Shown in pieces: positions 8,420 through 20,200 of a stretch of 64,000 nucleotides of DNA. The DNA is from Pseudomonadota bacterium. GTDB taxonomy: Bacteria; Pseudomonadota; Alphaproteobacteria; Rhizobiales; Xanthobacteraceae. The DNA lies in the NCBI GenBank assembly GCA_023435725.1, contig JAEYRD010000069.1:7965-71964 (forward strand), read 5' to 3'. Within the stretch, counting starts at the first letter, position 1, and every line of letters begins with the position of its first letter. The translations under genes and the position numbers were made by a program. Under the pieces are notes generated by a model that did not search any database, had not been told where the DNA came from, and worked only from the letters and a program-made list of their open reading frames with translations.

Positions 8420-9594
8420 CAGTCAGCAGCCCCTTCCAGGGGCGCCAACGACGAGATGAGCGCATCAATGGAGAAGTCGTAGTGGCCGCAGCGTCCCGCC
8501 TTCGCCCTGAACCGCGCAAAATCGATCCGGTCGAAGGCTCGGGTCCTGATAAGGTCTCCGACCGAGGCGAGATTGGCGCGCGTGATCGCGGACGTCTTGA
8601 CCTCGACATGGGACGAAGCCGCAGCGAAATCGCAACCATCGGCGTAGTCGCGGAGCAGAACGATCGACCAGCCGCCGAGCAGGAAGTGACCGCCGTCGGT
8701 CAGAAGCAGGCGGCCCGCCCTGATCGCGCGCAGCGCGTCCTCCGACCAGTTGAGGCCGACCACCTGGATGTCCTGGCCAGGCACGAGCCCTGCCGCCGAA
8801 ACAGCCTTGATAGCGCCAAGCGCCATCGGATCGTTTCCGGCCCAGATGCCCGCGGGCCGGATCTCCTTGCGCGAGGCCCAGCCCAGATAATTCGTCGTGA
8901 CCTGCTCGGCCTCCGACTGCGTCCAGTTGGCGAACAGCATCCGGTCGACCACGACATCGGGTGCGGCCTCCACCGCGAGCTTGAGACCCGCGTTGCGGGC
9001 AATCGAGGCTGGCGTGATCTCGTCGCCACCGATGCCGAGAATGTGGATCTTGCCGTCACGGCTCTGCCGCTTCCCGGCGCGCGCGGCGTCGATCAGGGCG
9101 TTGGCCATTCGCGCACCGGCGTTCTGGAGATCTGTCGTGATATCGCCAAGCCAGGTCTTGAGCACCCGCCGCGGCGGTCCGAGACGCGCCGCATCCTCAC
9201 CGATCAGCGTGTTCGACAACAGCAGCGTCTTGACCCCGGCGGCCTCGGCCGCCTCCAGCACCGGCACAGCCGCGGATTCCTCGTTCGAGAGAATGAGGAA
9301 GTCGGGCTTGTCGGCACGGGCGAGCACGCCGAGCCCGAGCTCCTGCATGGTGCGGTAATTGCGCTCGCTGGTCAGCACCTCGACATGCGCGTCGAGCTCA
9401 CGGCCGGCGGCCTGCATGGTCTGAGCGACCATGTCCCAATAGACCTCGCCGGTCTTGCCGGGGTTAACGAAAACGATGTTGAGATGCTTCGCGTCGGCCG
9501 CAAGCGCGCCGCCACGCGGCAAGAGAACGCCGCAGGTCATGCCCACAATGAGCAATATGCGCAAAAGTCCCGTCATTTGTTTCTGTTTCGCCAT
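8419..9594 (-). CDS. Periplasmic sugar-binding-like protein (PBP type 1), partner of GGDEF-EAL protein
   Basis: A 391-residue exported protein with a signal peptide ending near ALA-AD (about residues 31-33). The mature part resembles ribose/galactose-type periplasmic binding proteins: NIVFVNPGKTGEVYWDMVAQ at the start, LILSNEE, and IWAGNDPMALGAIKAV for the second lobe. No ABC permease or ATPase gene is next to it. Its stop (TGA) shares a base with the start of the GGDEF-EAL gene. This arrangement matches binding proteins that act as periplasmic sensors for a membrane enzyme, as LuxP does for LuxQ, rather than importers. The ligand is unknown. Confidence 0.85.
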   Translation of the reverse strand: MAKQKQMTGLLRILLIVGMTCGVLLPRGGALAADAKHLNIVFVNPGKTGEVYWDMVAQTMQAAGRELDAHVEVLTSERNYRTMQELGLGVLARADKPDFLILSNEESAAVPVLEAAEAAGVKTLLLSNTLIGEDAARLGPPRRVLKTWLGDITTDLQNAGARMANALIDAARAGKRQSRDGKIHILGIGGDEITPASIARNAGLKLAVEAAPDVVVDRMLFANWTQSEAEQVTTNYLGWASRKEIRPAGIWAGNDPMALGAIKAVSAAGLVPGQDIQVVGLNWSEDALRAIRAGRLLLTDGGHFLLGGWSIVLLRDYADGCDFAAASSHVEVKTSAITRANLASVGDLIRTRAFDRIDFARFRAKAGRCGHYDFSIDALISSLAPLEGAAD

Positions 9595-9783
9595 CCCGTA
9601 TTGGCTCCGAAACTGAACCCGCGTCCGCTAACATTTGGCAAAGTCTGGCGCGGTGCTGCGGCTTAGCGCTAACAAAGGGTGTATCGGCTACGGTGAATTG
9701 CGCTAATTGAGGCGCTGGCGGTCACCTCGCAGCCTGCCATTCCGTGCTATCAGCAACCCCGAGAACTCCGACTCGCTGTCCCC

Positions 9784-11229
<1,446 letters not shown>

Positions 11230-11396
11230 CCGGAGGTGACGTCCCCGGCCCCTACAGCTATACAGCCGTCACAAAAGCAGCATGGGATTGCGTGGTTGCG
11301 GCCTTGCCGGGAACGCCGTCTGCCCCTCAGTTAGGGCGGCGGCCAAACACCGATTCGCTGAGCACCTTTGAGAGTACGAGCGGACCAGACCAGCCG

Positions 11397-12026
11397 ATGC
11401 CAGTAACACTCCTCGACCTGATCCTGCTCGGTGTGATGCTGATCTCGGGCCTGCTCGCCATGGTCCGCGGTTTCATGCGCGAAATCCTGTCGATTGCGGC
11501 CTGGGGCGCCGCGGCAATCGTGACGCTGTACTCGTTCTCGAAGCTGCTGCCGACCGCGAAGACCTATTTCAACAACGACACCGTCGCGAGCGTGGTCGTG
11601 GTCGCCGGCGTATTCGTCGGCACCCTGGTCGTGGTCTCCGTGATCACGGTCCGGATCTCCGACATGATCCTGGACTCTCGGATCGGCGCGCTGGACCGCA
11701 CCCTCGGCTTCCTGTTCGGCCTGGCTCGCGGGCTTTTGATCGTCGTGGTTGCCTTCCTGTTCTTCACCTGGCTGGTTCCGGACAAGCAGCGCCCGGACTG
11801 GGTCACTGGGGCCAAATCCCGCGTCGTTCTTCAGGGAACCGGGGATTGGCTGATGTCCCTCTTGCCGGATGACCCCGAGAACACCATCTTGAAGAGATTC
11901 AAGAAAAACAAACCAGATGATGATCAAGCTGATTCCGAGCAGCAGCCTTCGGGCAGCGGCGACGGATACAGTAAACCTGCTCGTGACAGCTTGAAAAAGC
12001 TGATCGAGAAGCCTGCGGCGCGTTGA
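11397..12026 (+). CDS. cvpA: CvpA family inner-membrane protein
   Basis: A 209-residue protein with an N-terminal block of four hydrophobic helices typical of CvpA (colicin V production), followed by a charged cytoplasmic tail rich in K, D and S. I chose ATG 11397 (MPVTLLDLILLG), which matches the family start. The open frame extends further upstream only as non-homologous sequence. The gene ends 43 bp before purF, the same order as in E. coli, where cvpA and purF are co-transcribed. Its exact function is unsettled, with roles reported in envelope stress and colicin V export. Confidence 0.92.
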   Translation: MPVTLLDLILLGVMLISGLLAMVRGFMREILSIAAWGAAAIVTLYSFSKLLPTAKTYFNNDTVASVVVVAGVFVGTLVVVSVITVRISDMILDSRIGALDRTLGFLFGLARGLLIVVVAFLFFTWLVPDKQRPDWVTGAKSRVVLQGTGDWLMSLLPDDPENTILKRFKKNKPDDDQADSEQQPSGSGDGYSKPARDSLKKLIEKPAAR

Positions 12027-12069
12027 TCGAGCCAAGGGTAATTGAACCAACTAGAGAGGCGCGGACGAG

Positions 12070-13608
12070 ATGCGAAACCCTGACCAGGACGCCCAACTTG
12101 ATCTCGACGCAAAGGCCGGATTGGGCCCAGCCGCGCTAGAGCTTCAGGACGACTTGGAGCAGGACGACTTGGAGGGAGATACGCTGCGGGAGGAATGCGG
12201 CGTATTCGGCATCTACGGACACCCCGACGCCGCAGCAATCACCGCACTCGGCCTCCATGCCCTCCAGCACCGCGGCCAGGAAGCCGCCGGCATCGTCTCC
12301 TACGACGGCAGCCGGTTTCACTCCGAACGCCGCCTTGGTCTTGTCGGCGACACCTTCTCCCGCCGCGAGGTGATCGACCGCCTGCCCGGCAGTATGGCCG
12401 TCGGCCATGTCCGCTATTCCACGACCGGCGCAACCATCCTGCGCAATGTGCAGCCGCTGTTCGCCGAGCTCAATGCCGGTGGCCTTGCGGTCGCCCACAA
12501 TGGCAACCTGACCAATGGCCTGACGCTGCGCCGCGAGCTCGTGAGGAACGGCGCGATGATGCAGTCGACCACCGACACCGAGGTGATCCTGCACCTGGTC
12601 GCGCGCTCCAGGCGCAGCCGCTTCATCGAGCGTTATATCGACGCGCTGCGCGAGATCGAAGGCGCCTATGCGCTGGTCTCGCTGACCAACAAGAAGCTGG
12701 TCGGCGCGCGCGATCCGCGCGGCATCCGTCCGTTGGTGCTCGGCGAGCTCGATGGCTGCCCGATCCTGACGTCCGAGACCTGCGCGCTCGACATCATCGG
12801 CGCGCGCTTCATCCGCGATATCGAACCGGGTGAAGTCATCGTGTTCGACGAGAACGGCCAGGACATCCACAAGCCGTTCCCGCCGATGGCGCCCCGCCCC
12901 TGCATCTTCGAATACATCTACTTCGCCCGCCCGGACTCCGTCGTTCACGGCCGCTCGGTCTACGAGGTCCGCAAGGCCTTTGGTGCGCAGCTCGCACGCG
13001 AAAGCCATGTGCCGATCGACGTCGTCGTGCCGGTGCCGGATTCCGGCGTGCCCGCCGCGGTCGGCTACAGCCAGCATTCCGGCGTGCCGTTCGAGCTCGG
13101 CATCATCCGAAACCACTATGTCGGCCGCACCTTCATCCAGCCGACGCAGGCGATCCGCGAATCCGGCGTGCGCATGAAGCATTCGGCGAACCGCGCCGCG
13201 ATCGAAGGCAAGCGCATCATCCTGATCGACGACTCGCTGGTGCGCGGCACCACCTCGAAGAAGATCGTGCGCATGATGCGCGATGCCGGCGCGAAGGAAG
13301 TGCACTTCCGTCTCGCCTCGCCGCCGATCCTCTACCCCGACTATTACGGCATCGACCTGCCCGACCGCGGTGGCCTCCTGGCCGCAACGCATTCGCTGGA
13401 GGAGATGCGCGAGATCATCGGCGCCGACTCGCTCGCCTTCCTGTCGATCGACGGCATGTACCGCGCCATGGGCGAGCCCGGCCGCGACCCCGCCAATCCG
13501 AAATTCTCGGATCACTGCTTTACCGGCGCCTATCCGACCCACCTCACCGACCAGACCCAGACCGAGCAGCAGCCGCGGCAATTGTCGCTGCTGGCGGAAG
13601 CGAGCTGA
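12070..13608 (+). CDS. purF: Amidophosphoribosyltransferase
   Basis: A 512-residue enzyme for the first committed step of purine synthesis, making 5-phosphoribosylamine from PRPP and glutamine. The N-terminal nucleophile is C43 in EECGVFGIYGHPDA, so about 42 residues form a propeptide that is cleaved off, as in the Bacillus-type enzymes. The glutaminase domain includes HVRYSTTG and AHNGNLTN. The phosphoribosyltransferase domain carries the PRPP loop IILIDDSLVRGTTS near residue 383. The propeptide here is long and acidic. It follows cvpA by 43 bp. Confidence 0.98.
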   Translation: MRNPDQDAQLDLDAKAGLGPAALELQDDLEQDDLEGDTLREECGVFGIYGHPDAAAITALGLHALQHRGQEAAGIVSYDGSRFHSERRLGLVGDTFSRREVIDRLPGSMAVGHVRYSTTGATILRNVQPLFAELNAGGLAVAHNGNLTNGLTLRRELVRNGAMMQSTTDTEVILHLVARSRRSRFIERYIDALREIEGAYALVSLTNKKLVGARDPRGIRPLVLGELDGCPILTSETCALDIIGARFIRDIEPGEVIVFDENGQDIHKPFPPMAPRPCIFEYIYFARPDSVVHGRSVYEVRKAFGAQLARESHVPIDVVVPVPDSGVPAAVGYSQHSGVPFELGIIRNHYVGRTFIQPTQAIRESGVRMKHSANRAAIEGKRIILIDDSLVRGTTSKKIVRMMRDAGAKEVHFRLASPPILYPDYYGIDLPDRGGLLAATHSLEEMREIIGADSLAFLSIDGMYRAMGEPGRDPANPKFSDHCFTGAYPTHLTDQTQTEQQPRQLSLLAEAS

Positions 13609-13784
13609 CGGCGCAGCCGTCGTCCCCGGGGCGGTCCGTAGGATCGAACCTCAATGCGCATTGCGCAGTGGGGAACTCGACGGTGAATCGTAACCTCCGG
13701 ATTCGGGGTTCGATGCTTCGCATCGCCTCGGAATGAGGATGCCGCGGGCTTGTGCGGGCCGCCCGCCTCTGCAATACCGCCTGC

Positions 13785-14525
13785 ATGACAAAACCCCTCG
13801 CCAACCGCATCGCTCTCGTCACCGGCGCCTCACGCGGCATCGGCTTCGCCACGGCATTCGCGCTGGCCAAAGCCGGGGCGCATATCGTCGCCGTGGCGCG
13901 CACGCAGGGTGGGCTGGAAGAGCTCGACGACGAGATCCGGAAGGACGGCGGCAGCGCCACGCTGGTGCCGCTCAATCTCACCGATTCCGACGGTATCGCG
14001 CGGTTAGGGGCCGGCCTGCACGAGCGCTACGGCAAGCTCGACATCCTCGTCGGCAATGCCGGCGTGCTCGGCCCCTCTTCGCCGATCGGCCATATCGAGC
14101 TGAAGACCTTCAACGACGTCATGGCGGTGAACGTTTCCGCGAACTTCCAGCTGATCCGCTGCATGGAGCCGCTGCTCAAGCAGTCCGATGCGGGCCGTGC
14201 CGTGTTCATCACCTCGGGCGCTGCCAACAAGGCAACTGCCTATGTCAGCCCCTACGCCGCCTCCAAGGCCGCGCTGGAAACGCTGGCCCGCGCCTGGGCG
14301 CAGGAAACGGCGAATACGAAGCTTCGCGTCAACCTGTTCAACCCGGGTCCGGTCCGCACCCGCATGCGCGCCACCTTGATGCCGGGCGAAGACCCGGCGA
14401 CACTCGATGTGCCCGAGCAGGTCGCCGAATTCATCGTGCCGATGTGCGCGCCCGACTGGATCGAGACCGGCAAGTTCTACGACTACAAGACCCGCAGCCT
14501 GATGAGCTTCCGCGCGCCGGCCTGA
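13785..14525 (+). CDS. SDR family NAD(P)-dependent oxidoreductase
   Basis: A 246-residue classical short-chain dehydrogenase. It has the nucleotide motif TGASRGIG at residues 13-20, NAG at 91-93, and catalytic residues S144, Y157 and K161 in the YAASK motif. The C-terminal region keeps the NPGPVRTRM segment. Start ATG 13785 is chosen because the preceding in-frame stretch lies in purF-distal repeat-like DNA. It sits downstream of purF, about 176 bp away, with no evident operon partner. The substrate cannot be told from sequence. Confidence 0.93.
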   Translation: MTKPLANRIALVTGASRGIGFATAFALAKAGAHIVAVARTQGGLEELDDEIRKDGGSATLVPLNLTDSDGIARLGAGLHERYGKLDILVGNAGVLGPSSPIGHIELKTFNDVMAVNVSANFQLIRCMEPLLKQSDAGRAVFITSGAANKATAYVSPYAASKAALETLARAWAQETANTKLRVNLFNPGPVRTRMRATLMPGEDPATLDVPEQVAEFIVPMCAPDWIETGKFYDYKTRSLMSFRAPA

Positions 14526-14603
14526 TTGACTCGGGTCCCTCCCCGCGATTGACTGCCCGCGCTCAAGCGGCAGCAAGCCGCAAGCCAAAAAAGGGAGGTT
14601 GCC

Positions 14604-15767
14604 ATGGCGCCATGGCATGATCGTGCAAGCCTTGACCGTACAGATCTCGGCCGTGCGCTCGTACGTGTATCTCACGCCTTCTCCGTCCTGATCGCAGCCA
14701 TCGCATTCACGCTCCCGGTTGCGGCGTCCGCGGGCGACGTCCCGACTTTCGCGGTCGATCCGTCCTGGCCAAAACAGCTGCCGAACAACTGGATCCTCGG
14801 CCAGGTCGGCGGCATCACCGTCGACTCCCAGGGCCACATCTGGGTGATCCATCGCCCGCGCTCCCTGACTGATGACGAGAAAGGCGCAAGCCTCAACCCG
14901 CCGCGCTCGAAGTGCTGCGTGTCGGCGCCGCCTGTCCTCGAATTCGACACTGAGGGTAATCTGCTGCGGTCCTGGGGCGGTCCGGGCCAGGGATATGAAT
15001 GGGTCGGCCGCGAGCATGGCATCGAGGTCGACGAGCGCGGCTTCGTCTGGATCGGCGGCAACGCCGACAACGACAACGCGATCCTGAAGTTCACGCTCGA
15101 TGGCAAGTATGTCGCCCAGATCGGAAAAATAGCGCCGAGCCTCGGCAGCAACGACACGACCCAGCTAGGCAAGCCGGCCGAGACCGCGATCGACAAGGAA
15201 GCGAACGAAATCTACGTCGCCGACGGCTATGGCAACCGCCGTGTCATCGTGTTCGATGCGAACACGCTCGCCTACAAGCGGCACTGGGGCGCCTATGGCA
15301 ACAAGCCTGATGACGCCAAGCAGGCTGCCTATGACCCCAAGGCTCCGGTCTCCCAGCAATTCGGCAATCCCGTCCACTGCGTGAAGCTCGCAAATGACGG
15401 ACTGGTCTATGTCTGCGACCGCATCAACAACCGTATCCAGGTGTTTCGGAAGGACGGCTCCTTCGTGAAGGAGTTCTTCTTCGAGAAGAACACGCTCGGC
15501 AACGGCGCGGTGTGGGACATCGCGATCTGGCCCGATCCGAAGCAGACCTGGCTGCTCAGTGCCGATGGCGAGAACAACGAGATCAGGGTCATCAGGCGCG
15601 ACGACGGCAACGTGGTCGGCAGCTTCGGCCACAACGGCCGCAATGCCGGGCAATTCCACTGGGTGCATGCCATGGCGATCGACGCCAAGGGTAACGTCTA
15701 TACCGCCGAGGTCGATACCGGAAAGCGCATCCAGAAATTCAAGCTGACGTCGGATGCGCTCAAATAG
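14604..15767 (+). CDS. Exported NHL-repeat six-bladed beta-propeller protein
   Basis: A 387-residue protein with a signal-peptide-like hydrophobic stretch ending near ASAGD (residues 43-48). The mature part has repeated NHL blades such as GGITVDSQGHIWVIHR, GIEVDERGFVWIGG, AIDKEANEIYVADGYGNRRV, and the last blade HAMAIDAKGNVYTAEVDTGK. Databases usually name this family peptidyl-alpha-hydroxyglycine amidating-lyase-like, but that enzyme activity is not supported for bacterial members. GGGAGG precedes the ATG. A perfect hairpin follows the gene, so it is likely a single-gene transcript. A role as a periplasmic binding scaffold or lactonase-like enzyme is possible. Confidence 0.8.
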   Translation: MAPWHDRASLDRTDLGRALVRVSHAFSVLIAAIAFTLPVAASAGDVPTFAVDPSWPKQLPNNWILGQVGGITVDSQGHIWVIHRPRSLTDDEKGASLNPPRSKCCVSAPPVLEFDTEGNLLRSWGGPGQGYEWVGREHGIEVDERGFVWIGGNADNDNAILKFTLDGKYVAQIGKIAPSLGSNDTTQLGKPAETAIDKEANEIYVADGYGNRRVIVFDANTLAYKRHWGAYGNKPDDAKQAAYDPKAPVSQQFGNPVHCVKLANDGLVYVCDRINNRIQVFRKDGSFVKEFFFEKNTLGNGAVWDIAIWPDPKQTWLLSADGENNEIRVIRRDDGNVVGSFGHNGRNAGQFHWVHAMAIDAKGNVYTAEVDTGKRIQKFKLTSDALK

Positions 15768-15800
15768 CGTCTGGACGCATTTTGCCCAAAAGTTAACCGA

Positions 15801-15829
15801 CGGATGACGCTACGACGCAGCGTCATCCG
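15801..15829 (+). terminator. Terminator-like hairpin after NHL gene
   Basis: A perfect 11-bp stem, CGGATGACGCT (15801-15811) with AGCGTCATCCG (15819-15829), and a 7-nt loop. It starts 33 bp after the NHL stop. Only a short T-rich stretch (CTTTAG) follows, so intrinsic termination may be partial. Confidence 0.6.
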
Positions 15830-15934
15830 GCTTTAGGCGCATTGCCGGGACCTGCGGGACACGGTAGAGCGATCAGCCGGAACAAGGCTCCGCAAGAGAG
15901 CCGTCCGGATATTTGACAATGGAGGAAACCTTTT

Positions 15935-17161
15935 ATGACGACGACGTTCGCGCGCCGCTCAGCGGCCCTTCTTGCCTGCGCCGCTTTCGGTTTTGCATCA
16001 TCCGCCTACGCCCAGGACAAGACCGCTACGATCGGCGTGCTCAACGACATGTCCAGCCTCTACGCCGACATCGGTGGCCCCAACGCCGTCGTGGCGGTCA
16101 AGATGGCGGTCGACGATTCCGGTCTGCTCGCCAAGGGCTGGAAGATCGAGGTCATCAGCGGCGACCACCAGAACAAGCCTGACGTCGGCGTCAACATCGC
16201 GCGGCAGTGGATCGACACCCAGAAAGTCGACATGATCGCCGACACGCCAAATTCCGGCGTGGCGCTGGCGGTCAGCAACGTCGTCAAGGAGAAGAACGCG
16301 GTCCTGCTCAACAATGGCGGCGCCAGCGCCGACCTCACCGGCAAGGCCTGCAACGCCAACACCATCTCCTACACCTACGACACCTACATGCTCGCCAACG
16401 GCACCGGCAAGGCGCTGACCAAGGCCGGTGGCGACAGCTGGTTCTTCCTGACCGCCGACTATGCCTTTGGCGCTGCGCTCGAGCGTGACACCAGCGCGGT
16501 CGTCACCGCGAACGGCGGCAAGGTACTCGGCGGCGTCAAGCATCCGCTCAACACGTCGGACTTCTCGTCCTTCCTGCTGCAGGCGCAGAACTCCAAGGCG
16601 AAGATCGTCGGGCTTGCCAACGCAGGCGGCGACACAACCAACTCGATCAAGCAGGCAGCCGAGTTCGGCATCGTCGAAGGCGGCCAGAAGCTCGCCGCGC
16701 TCCTGCTCTTCATCAACGACGTCCACTCGCTCGGCCTCAAGACCGCGCACGGCCTGACCTTCACCGAATCCTTCTACTGGGACCTCAACGAGAACACCCG
16801 TGCCTGGTCGAAGCGCTTCCAGGACAAGGTGACCAACAAGGCGATGCCTTCGATGACGCAGGCCGGCAACTACGCCGCCGTGCTGCATTACCTCAAGGCG
16901 CTTGAGGCCCTCGGCGGCAACCCGCATGACGGCGCCAAGGTCGTCGCCAAGATGAAGGAGCTTCCGACCGACGATCCGCTGTTCGGCAAGGGCCCGCTGC
17001 GCGAGGACGGACGCCGCATCATCCCGGCCTATCTGTTCGAGGTGAAGAAGCCGGAAGAGTCGAAGGGGCCGTGGGATTATTACAAGCTGGTCGCAACCAT
17101 CTCAGCGGAAGATGCGGCCAAGCCGCTCAAGGACAGCGAGTGCCCGCTGGTGAAGAAGTAG
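15935..17161 (+). CDS. Branched-chain amino acid-type ABC substrate-binding protein (orphan)
   Basis: A 408-residue periplasmic binding protein of the LivK/Peripla_BP_6 family, with a signal peptide cleaved after AYA (residue 26). The mature start is QDKTATIGVLNDMSSLYADI. It is a close paralogue of the livK-like protein at 33962-35185; they share long identical stretches such as FFLTADYAFGAALERDT and GGVKHPLNT. In contrast to that copy, no permease or ATPase gene is adjacent, so it may supply its ligand to the Liv permease encoded near 32-37 kb or elsewhere. GGAGG lies just before the ATG, and a hairpin follows. Confidence 0.9.
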   Translation: MTTTFARRSAALLACAAFGFASSAYAQDKTATIGVLNDMSSLYADIGGPNAVVAVKMAVDDSGLLAKGWKIEVISGDHQNKPDVGVNIARQWIDTQKVDMIADTPNSGVALAVSNVVKEKNAVLLNNGGASADLTGKACNANTISYTYDTYMLANGTGKALTKAGGDSWFFLTADYAFGAALERDTSAVVTANGGKVLGGVKHPLNTSDFSSFLLQAQNSKAKIVGLANAGGDTTNSIKQAAEFGIVEGGQKLAALLLFINDVHSLGLKTAHGLTFTESFYWDLNENTRAWSKRFQDKVTNKAMPSMTQAGNYAAVLHYLKALEALGGNPHDGAKVVAKMKELPTDDPLFGKGPLREDGRRIIPAYLFEVKKPEESKGPWDYYKLVATISAEDAAKPLKDSECPLVKK

Positions 17162-17173
17162 ATCAAGCAGAAG

Positions 17174-17204
17174 GCGGGCACGGCGCCGCGTGCGTCGTGC
17201 CCGC
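17174..17204. terminator. Terminator-like hairpin between orphan binding protein and autotransporter
   Basis: A stem of GCGGGCACG (17174-17182) and CGTGCCCGC (17196-17204) with a 13-nt loop lies 12 bp after the binding-protein stop. GTTCACTT follows on the plus strand. The convergent autotransporter gene ends at 17254, so the hairpin could serve both strands. Confidence 0.6.
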
Positions 17205-17253
17205 GTTCACTTGCAGGCGTGGAAATACACCGGGTCCAGCATCCCCGCGGTTG

Positions 17254-20200
17254 TCACCAAGTATAGCGCGCCAGGCCCTTTCCGGCGAAGCTCGAGGTGA
17301 CGCTCGATAACTCACCCTCGAAGGTTGCCGCGAGCGAGAACCCGTTCAGCCACCTCATTTCGGCTGTCGCGGAAGTGAGCGCGGCATCCCGCGCGGGCGA
17401 TGCCCCACCCACCACAAAGGATGCGCCCGGCAACGTCTGGAAGGTCGCGGCAATGCTGCGATCGGTGTTGTAGTCGTGTGCCCAGCCGAAGCGGCTACGC
17501 AGGGTCAGGATCGAACTCGACCATGCAAACGACCTGTCGGTACGAAAACCGAGTTCCGAGCGCGGCGACGTTACGTTCTTGGCGGCATAGGCCAGCCCAA
17601 AAGTGTTGGTGCCGCCAACGGCTTGTTCGGCGTAGTTCGGCAGTTCAAAGCCTGTAAACTGCACGGCGGCATAGGGTGTGACTCCCACGCCTCCCCATAG
17701 GCCGATGAAGCGATAGCCGCCTTCGAGACGCCCAGCCCACGCATTGGCGTTGAACTGCGCACGCAATTGGTCAGCGCCGGCAATCGTGACCGTCCGGTTG
17801 GTCGTGACGTCCTGCCAGCCATAGGCCAAAGCGCCCGAGATATACGCAGCACCGACCGCATGGCGGACATTCGCCCCGGCCTGGAATAGGTCGGATCGAC
17901 CTGAACCGAGACCATTGGCGACGACGAAGTTGGTGCCACCGCCTGCGAGTGCGAAACCGACCTGTGTGAATGGCGAGACCCGGTATTCGACGCCGACGGC
18001 CGTGCCGCCGATGCGGCTGGTGGCCGCGTTCGATCCCTGTACTGCATTGCCATCGGTGGTCAGCGAACCGCCAAAGCCCGCACCCCACACCTGCCAGCGC
18101 TGGTCGAAACCGGCGGCCGCCGTCGCTTTGGTGATCATGGCGTAGGCGTCACGTTCGGAGCCGGAGCGGCGGCGCCCGCCGCTTGCAGAGCTATCGACCG
18201 TCCCCTCTTCCTGGAATGAAGTGGCTGTCGACGCAATCCTGTCGCGTCCTGGAGCAAATGGATCGGTCAGCAAATTGACGAACAGATTCATCGCGTCGAG
18301 CGTCGTCTGCTGCGAACCTGTCGCCACTTCACCTGACGCCTGCGTCAGGTTTGCCGGAACGTTGCCGCTGAAGATGCCGCCATATGCTGCGGGCACGCTG
18401 CCGACGGAATTGAATGCGTTATCCAGCACGGTGGCAACCGCGCGCTGGTTCTTATTGAGGCCGCCGATCTGCGCGAGGCCCGAGCCCAGAACGAGTTGCA
18501 CCGCATTGCCCGAATAAGTCAGCGAACCGGAAATTCCGGTCGGCGTCGTCACAGAGTCAAACCGGGAGCCGCCCAGCGTCGCGGCGCTCAGGATGGTATA
18601 GGGCGAATTGAATCGGAGGGTACCGTCGGCGAGAGCAACTCGAACCGTTCCGGCCAACGTCGCCGCCCCCGTCACATTGGTGAGGTCGGAGCCGGACGAC
18701 GATACCTGCACCAGATAGGCCGAGGCAGCCGTGAACACGAGGCTGCCCTGGACGGCGATTGCCCCGATCGAATTGCCGGGAGACAGAATACCGCCGTTGA
18801 CGACGGTGTTACCGACGGTGCCGATGCCACCGAGCGTCCCGCCGGCGTTGACCAAGAGACTGTTTGCCGACGCGATATTGCCATTCACGATGAGCGCGCC
18901 GCCATTGACATGAATGTCACCGGCAAAGGAGCCCGTGCCGGTCAGCGTCCAGATCGAATCGCTCACCTTGTTAAAGCTACTGAACCCCTGATACTGCGCA
19001 GCCGCACCCAACGCGCTGACATCGAAGGTCGCGGCACCGCTGCCGCCAAGCTGGAACGTATCGCTGCCTCCCCCAAGCACGTTGCCGGTGATTGCCGATC
19101 CGGGAGCGAGCGTGAGGACGTTGCCGCTGCCGGAAAATTGTATGGCGGCCGTCCCGCCACTGATGGTCCCCGAATTGAAGACGGACGATCCGCCCGTCCC
19201 CGCATAGATGCCGTTGCCCGTGAGGCCCGAGATCACGCCAGAATTGATGACCGAGACAGATCCAGCGCTGGCGCGGACGCCGGTATCGCCGCCACTGATC
19301 TGTGCGCCGGCATAGTTGGTTACAACCGCGCTCGTCTCGGCGCGAATGGCGTAGCCAAAACCGCCCGCGCTTATGGTTCCGGAATTGGCTACGGTGGCGA
19401 CCCCATGATCGGCATAGATCGCGTTATTGATCAGGCTCGTGATCTGACCGCCGACGCCATTGGTCACATTGACGTCCGTGAAGGAAAAAATGGCGGTGTT
19501 GTTCAGGCCGGCAACGGTCCCGAGGTTTGTGACATTCGCAGAGCCCGCATTGGCGACCAAGCCACCGCTCAGGCTTCCACCGGCACCATTCGCTATCGTC
19601 AGATTGGCGTTTGCGGAAGCGGCGAGTCCGGCCGCGCTTGAGATGGTCCCGGAATTCGTGATCGTAATCGACCCAGTGGAGGTGTGGACGCCGTCCATGG
19701 CGCCGGTAATGGTCCCGGTGGCAGCGTTGGTGACCTCAACGTCGCCGGACGCATCAAGGCCGTAGTTGGTGGCACCTGTAATCGTGCCGGCATTGGTCAC
19801 GTTCAGTACCTGATTGGCCGCAACGCCGGTCATTCCGCCGGAAATCAGGCCGCCCGCCTTGTTGGAGATGGTCGCCGTACCGTAAGCAAGAACGCCATAT
19901 GAGGTGCCGACGATGTTGCCGAAATTCGTGACATTCGCGGCAGCGGAATATCCGGAATTGATGCCCAGATCGCCTGTGATCGTACCGCCCGCGTTGTTGG
20001 TAACCGTGGCGTTGACGTAGGCGAATACGCCAATGTTCGCGTTGGCCGTGATCGTGCCAGAATTGACGATGGTCACGCTGCCGTTGTTTGAGCCGACGCC
20101 GGAAAACGCGGTCCCGGTGATGCTGGCGCCGGCGCCATTGGTGACGATGACGTCGTTCTGTGTGAAAACGCCGTTCGTCGCCCCGGTGATGCTTCCGGAA

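Noticed and set aside
12136..13581. 481-codon open frame antisense to purF
   Set aside because: It lies wholly over a well-supported gene, has arginine/histidine-rich shadow composition and no family signature.
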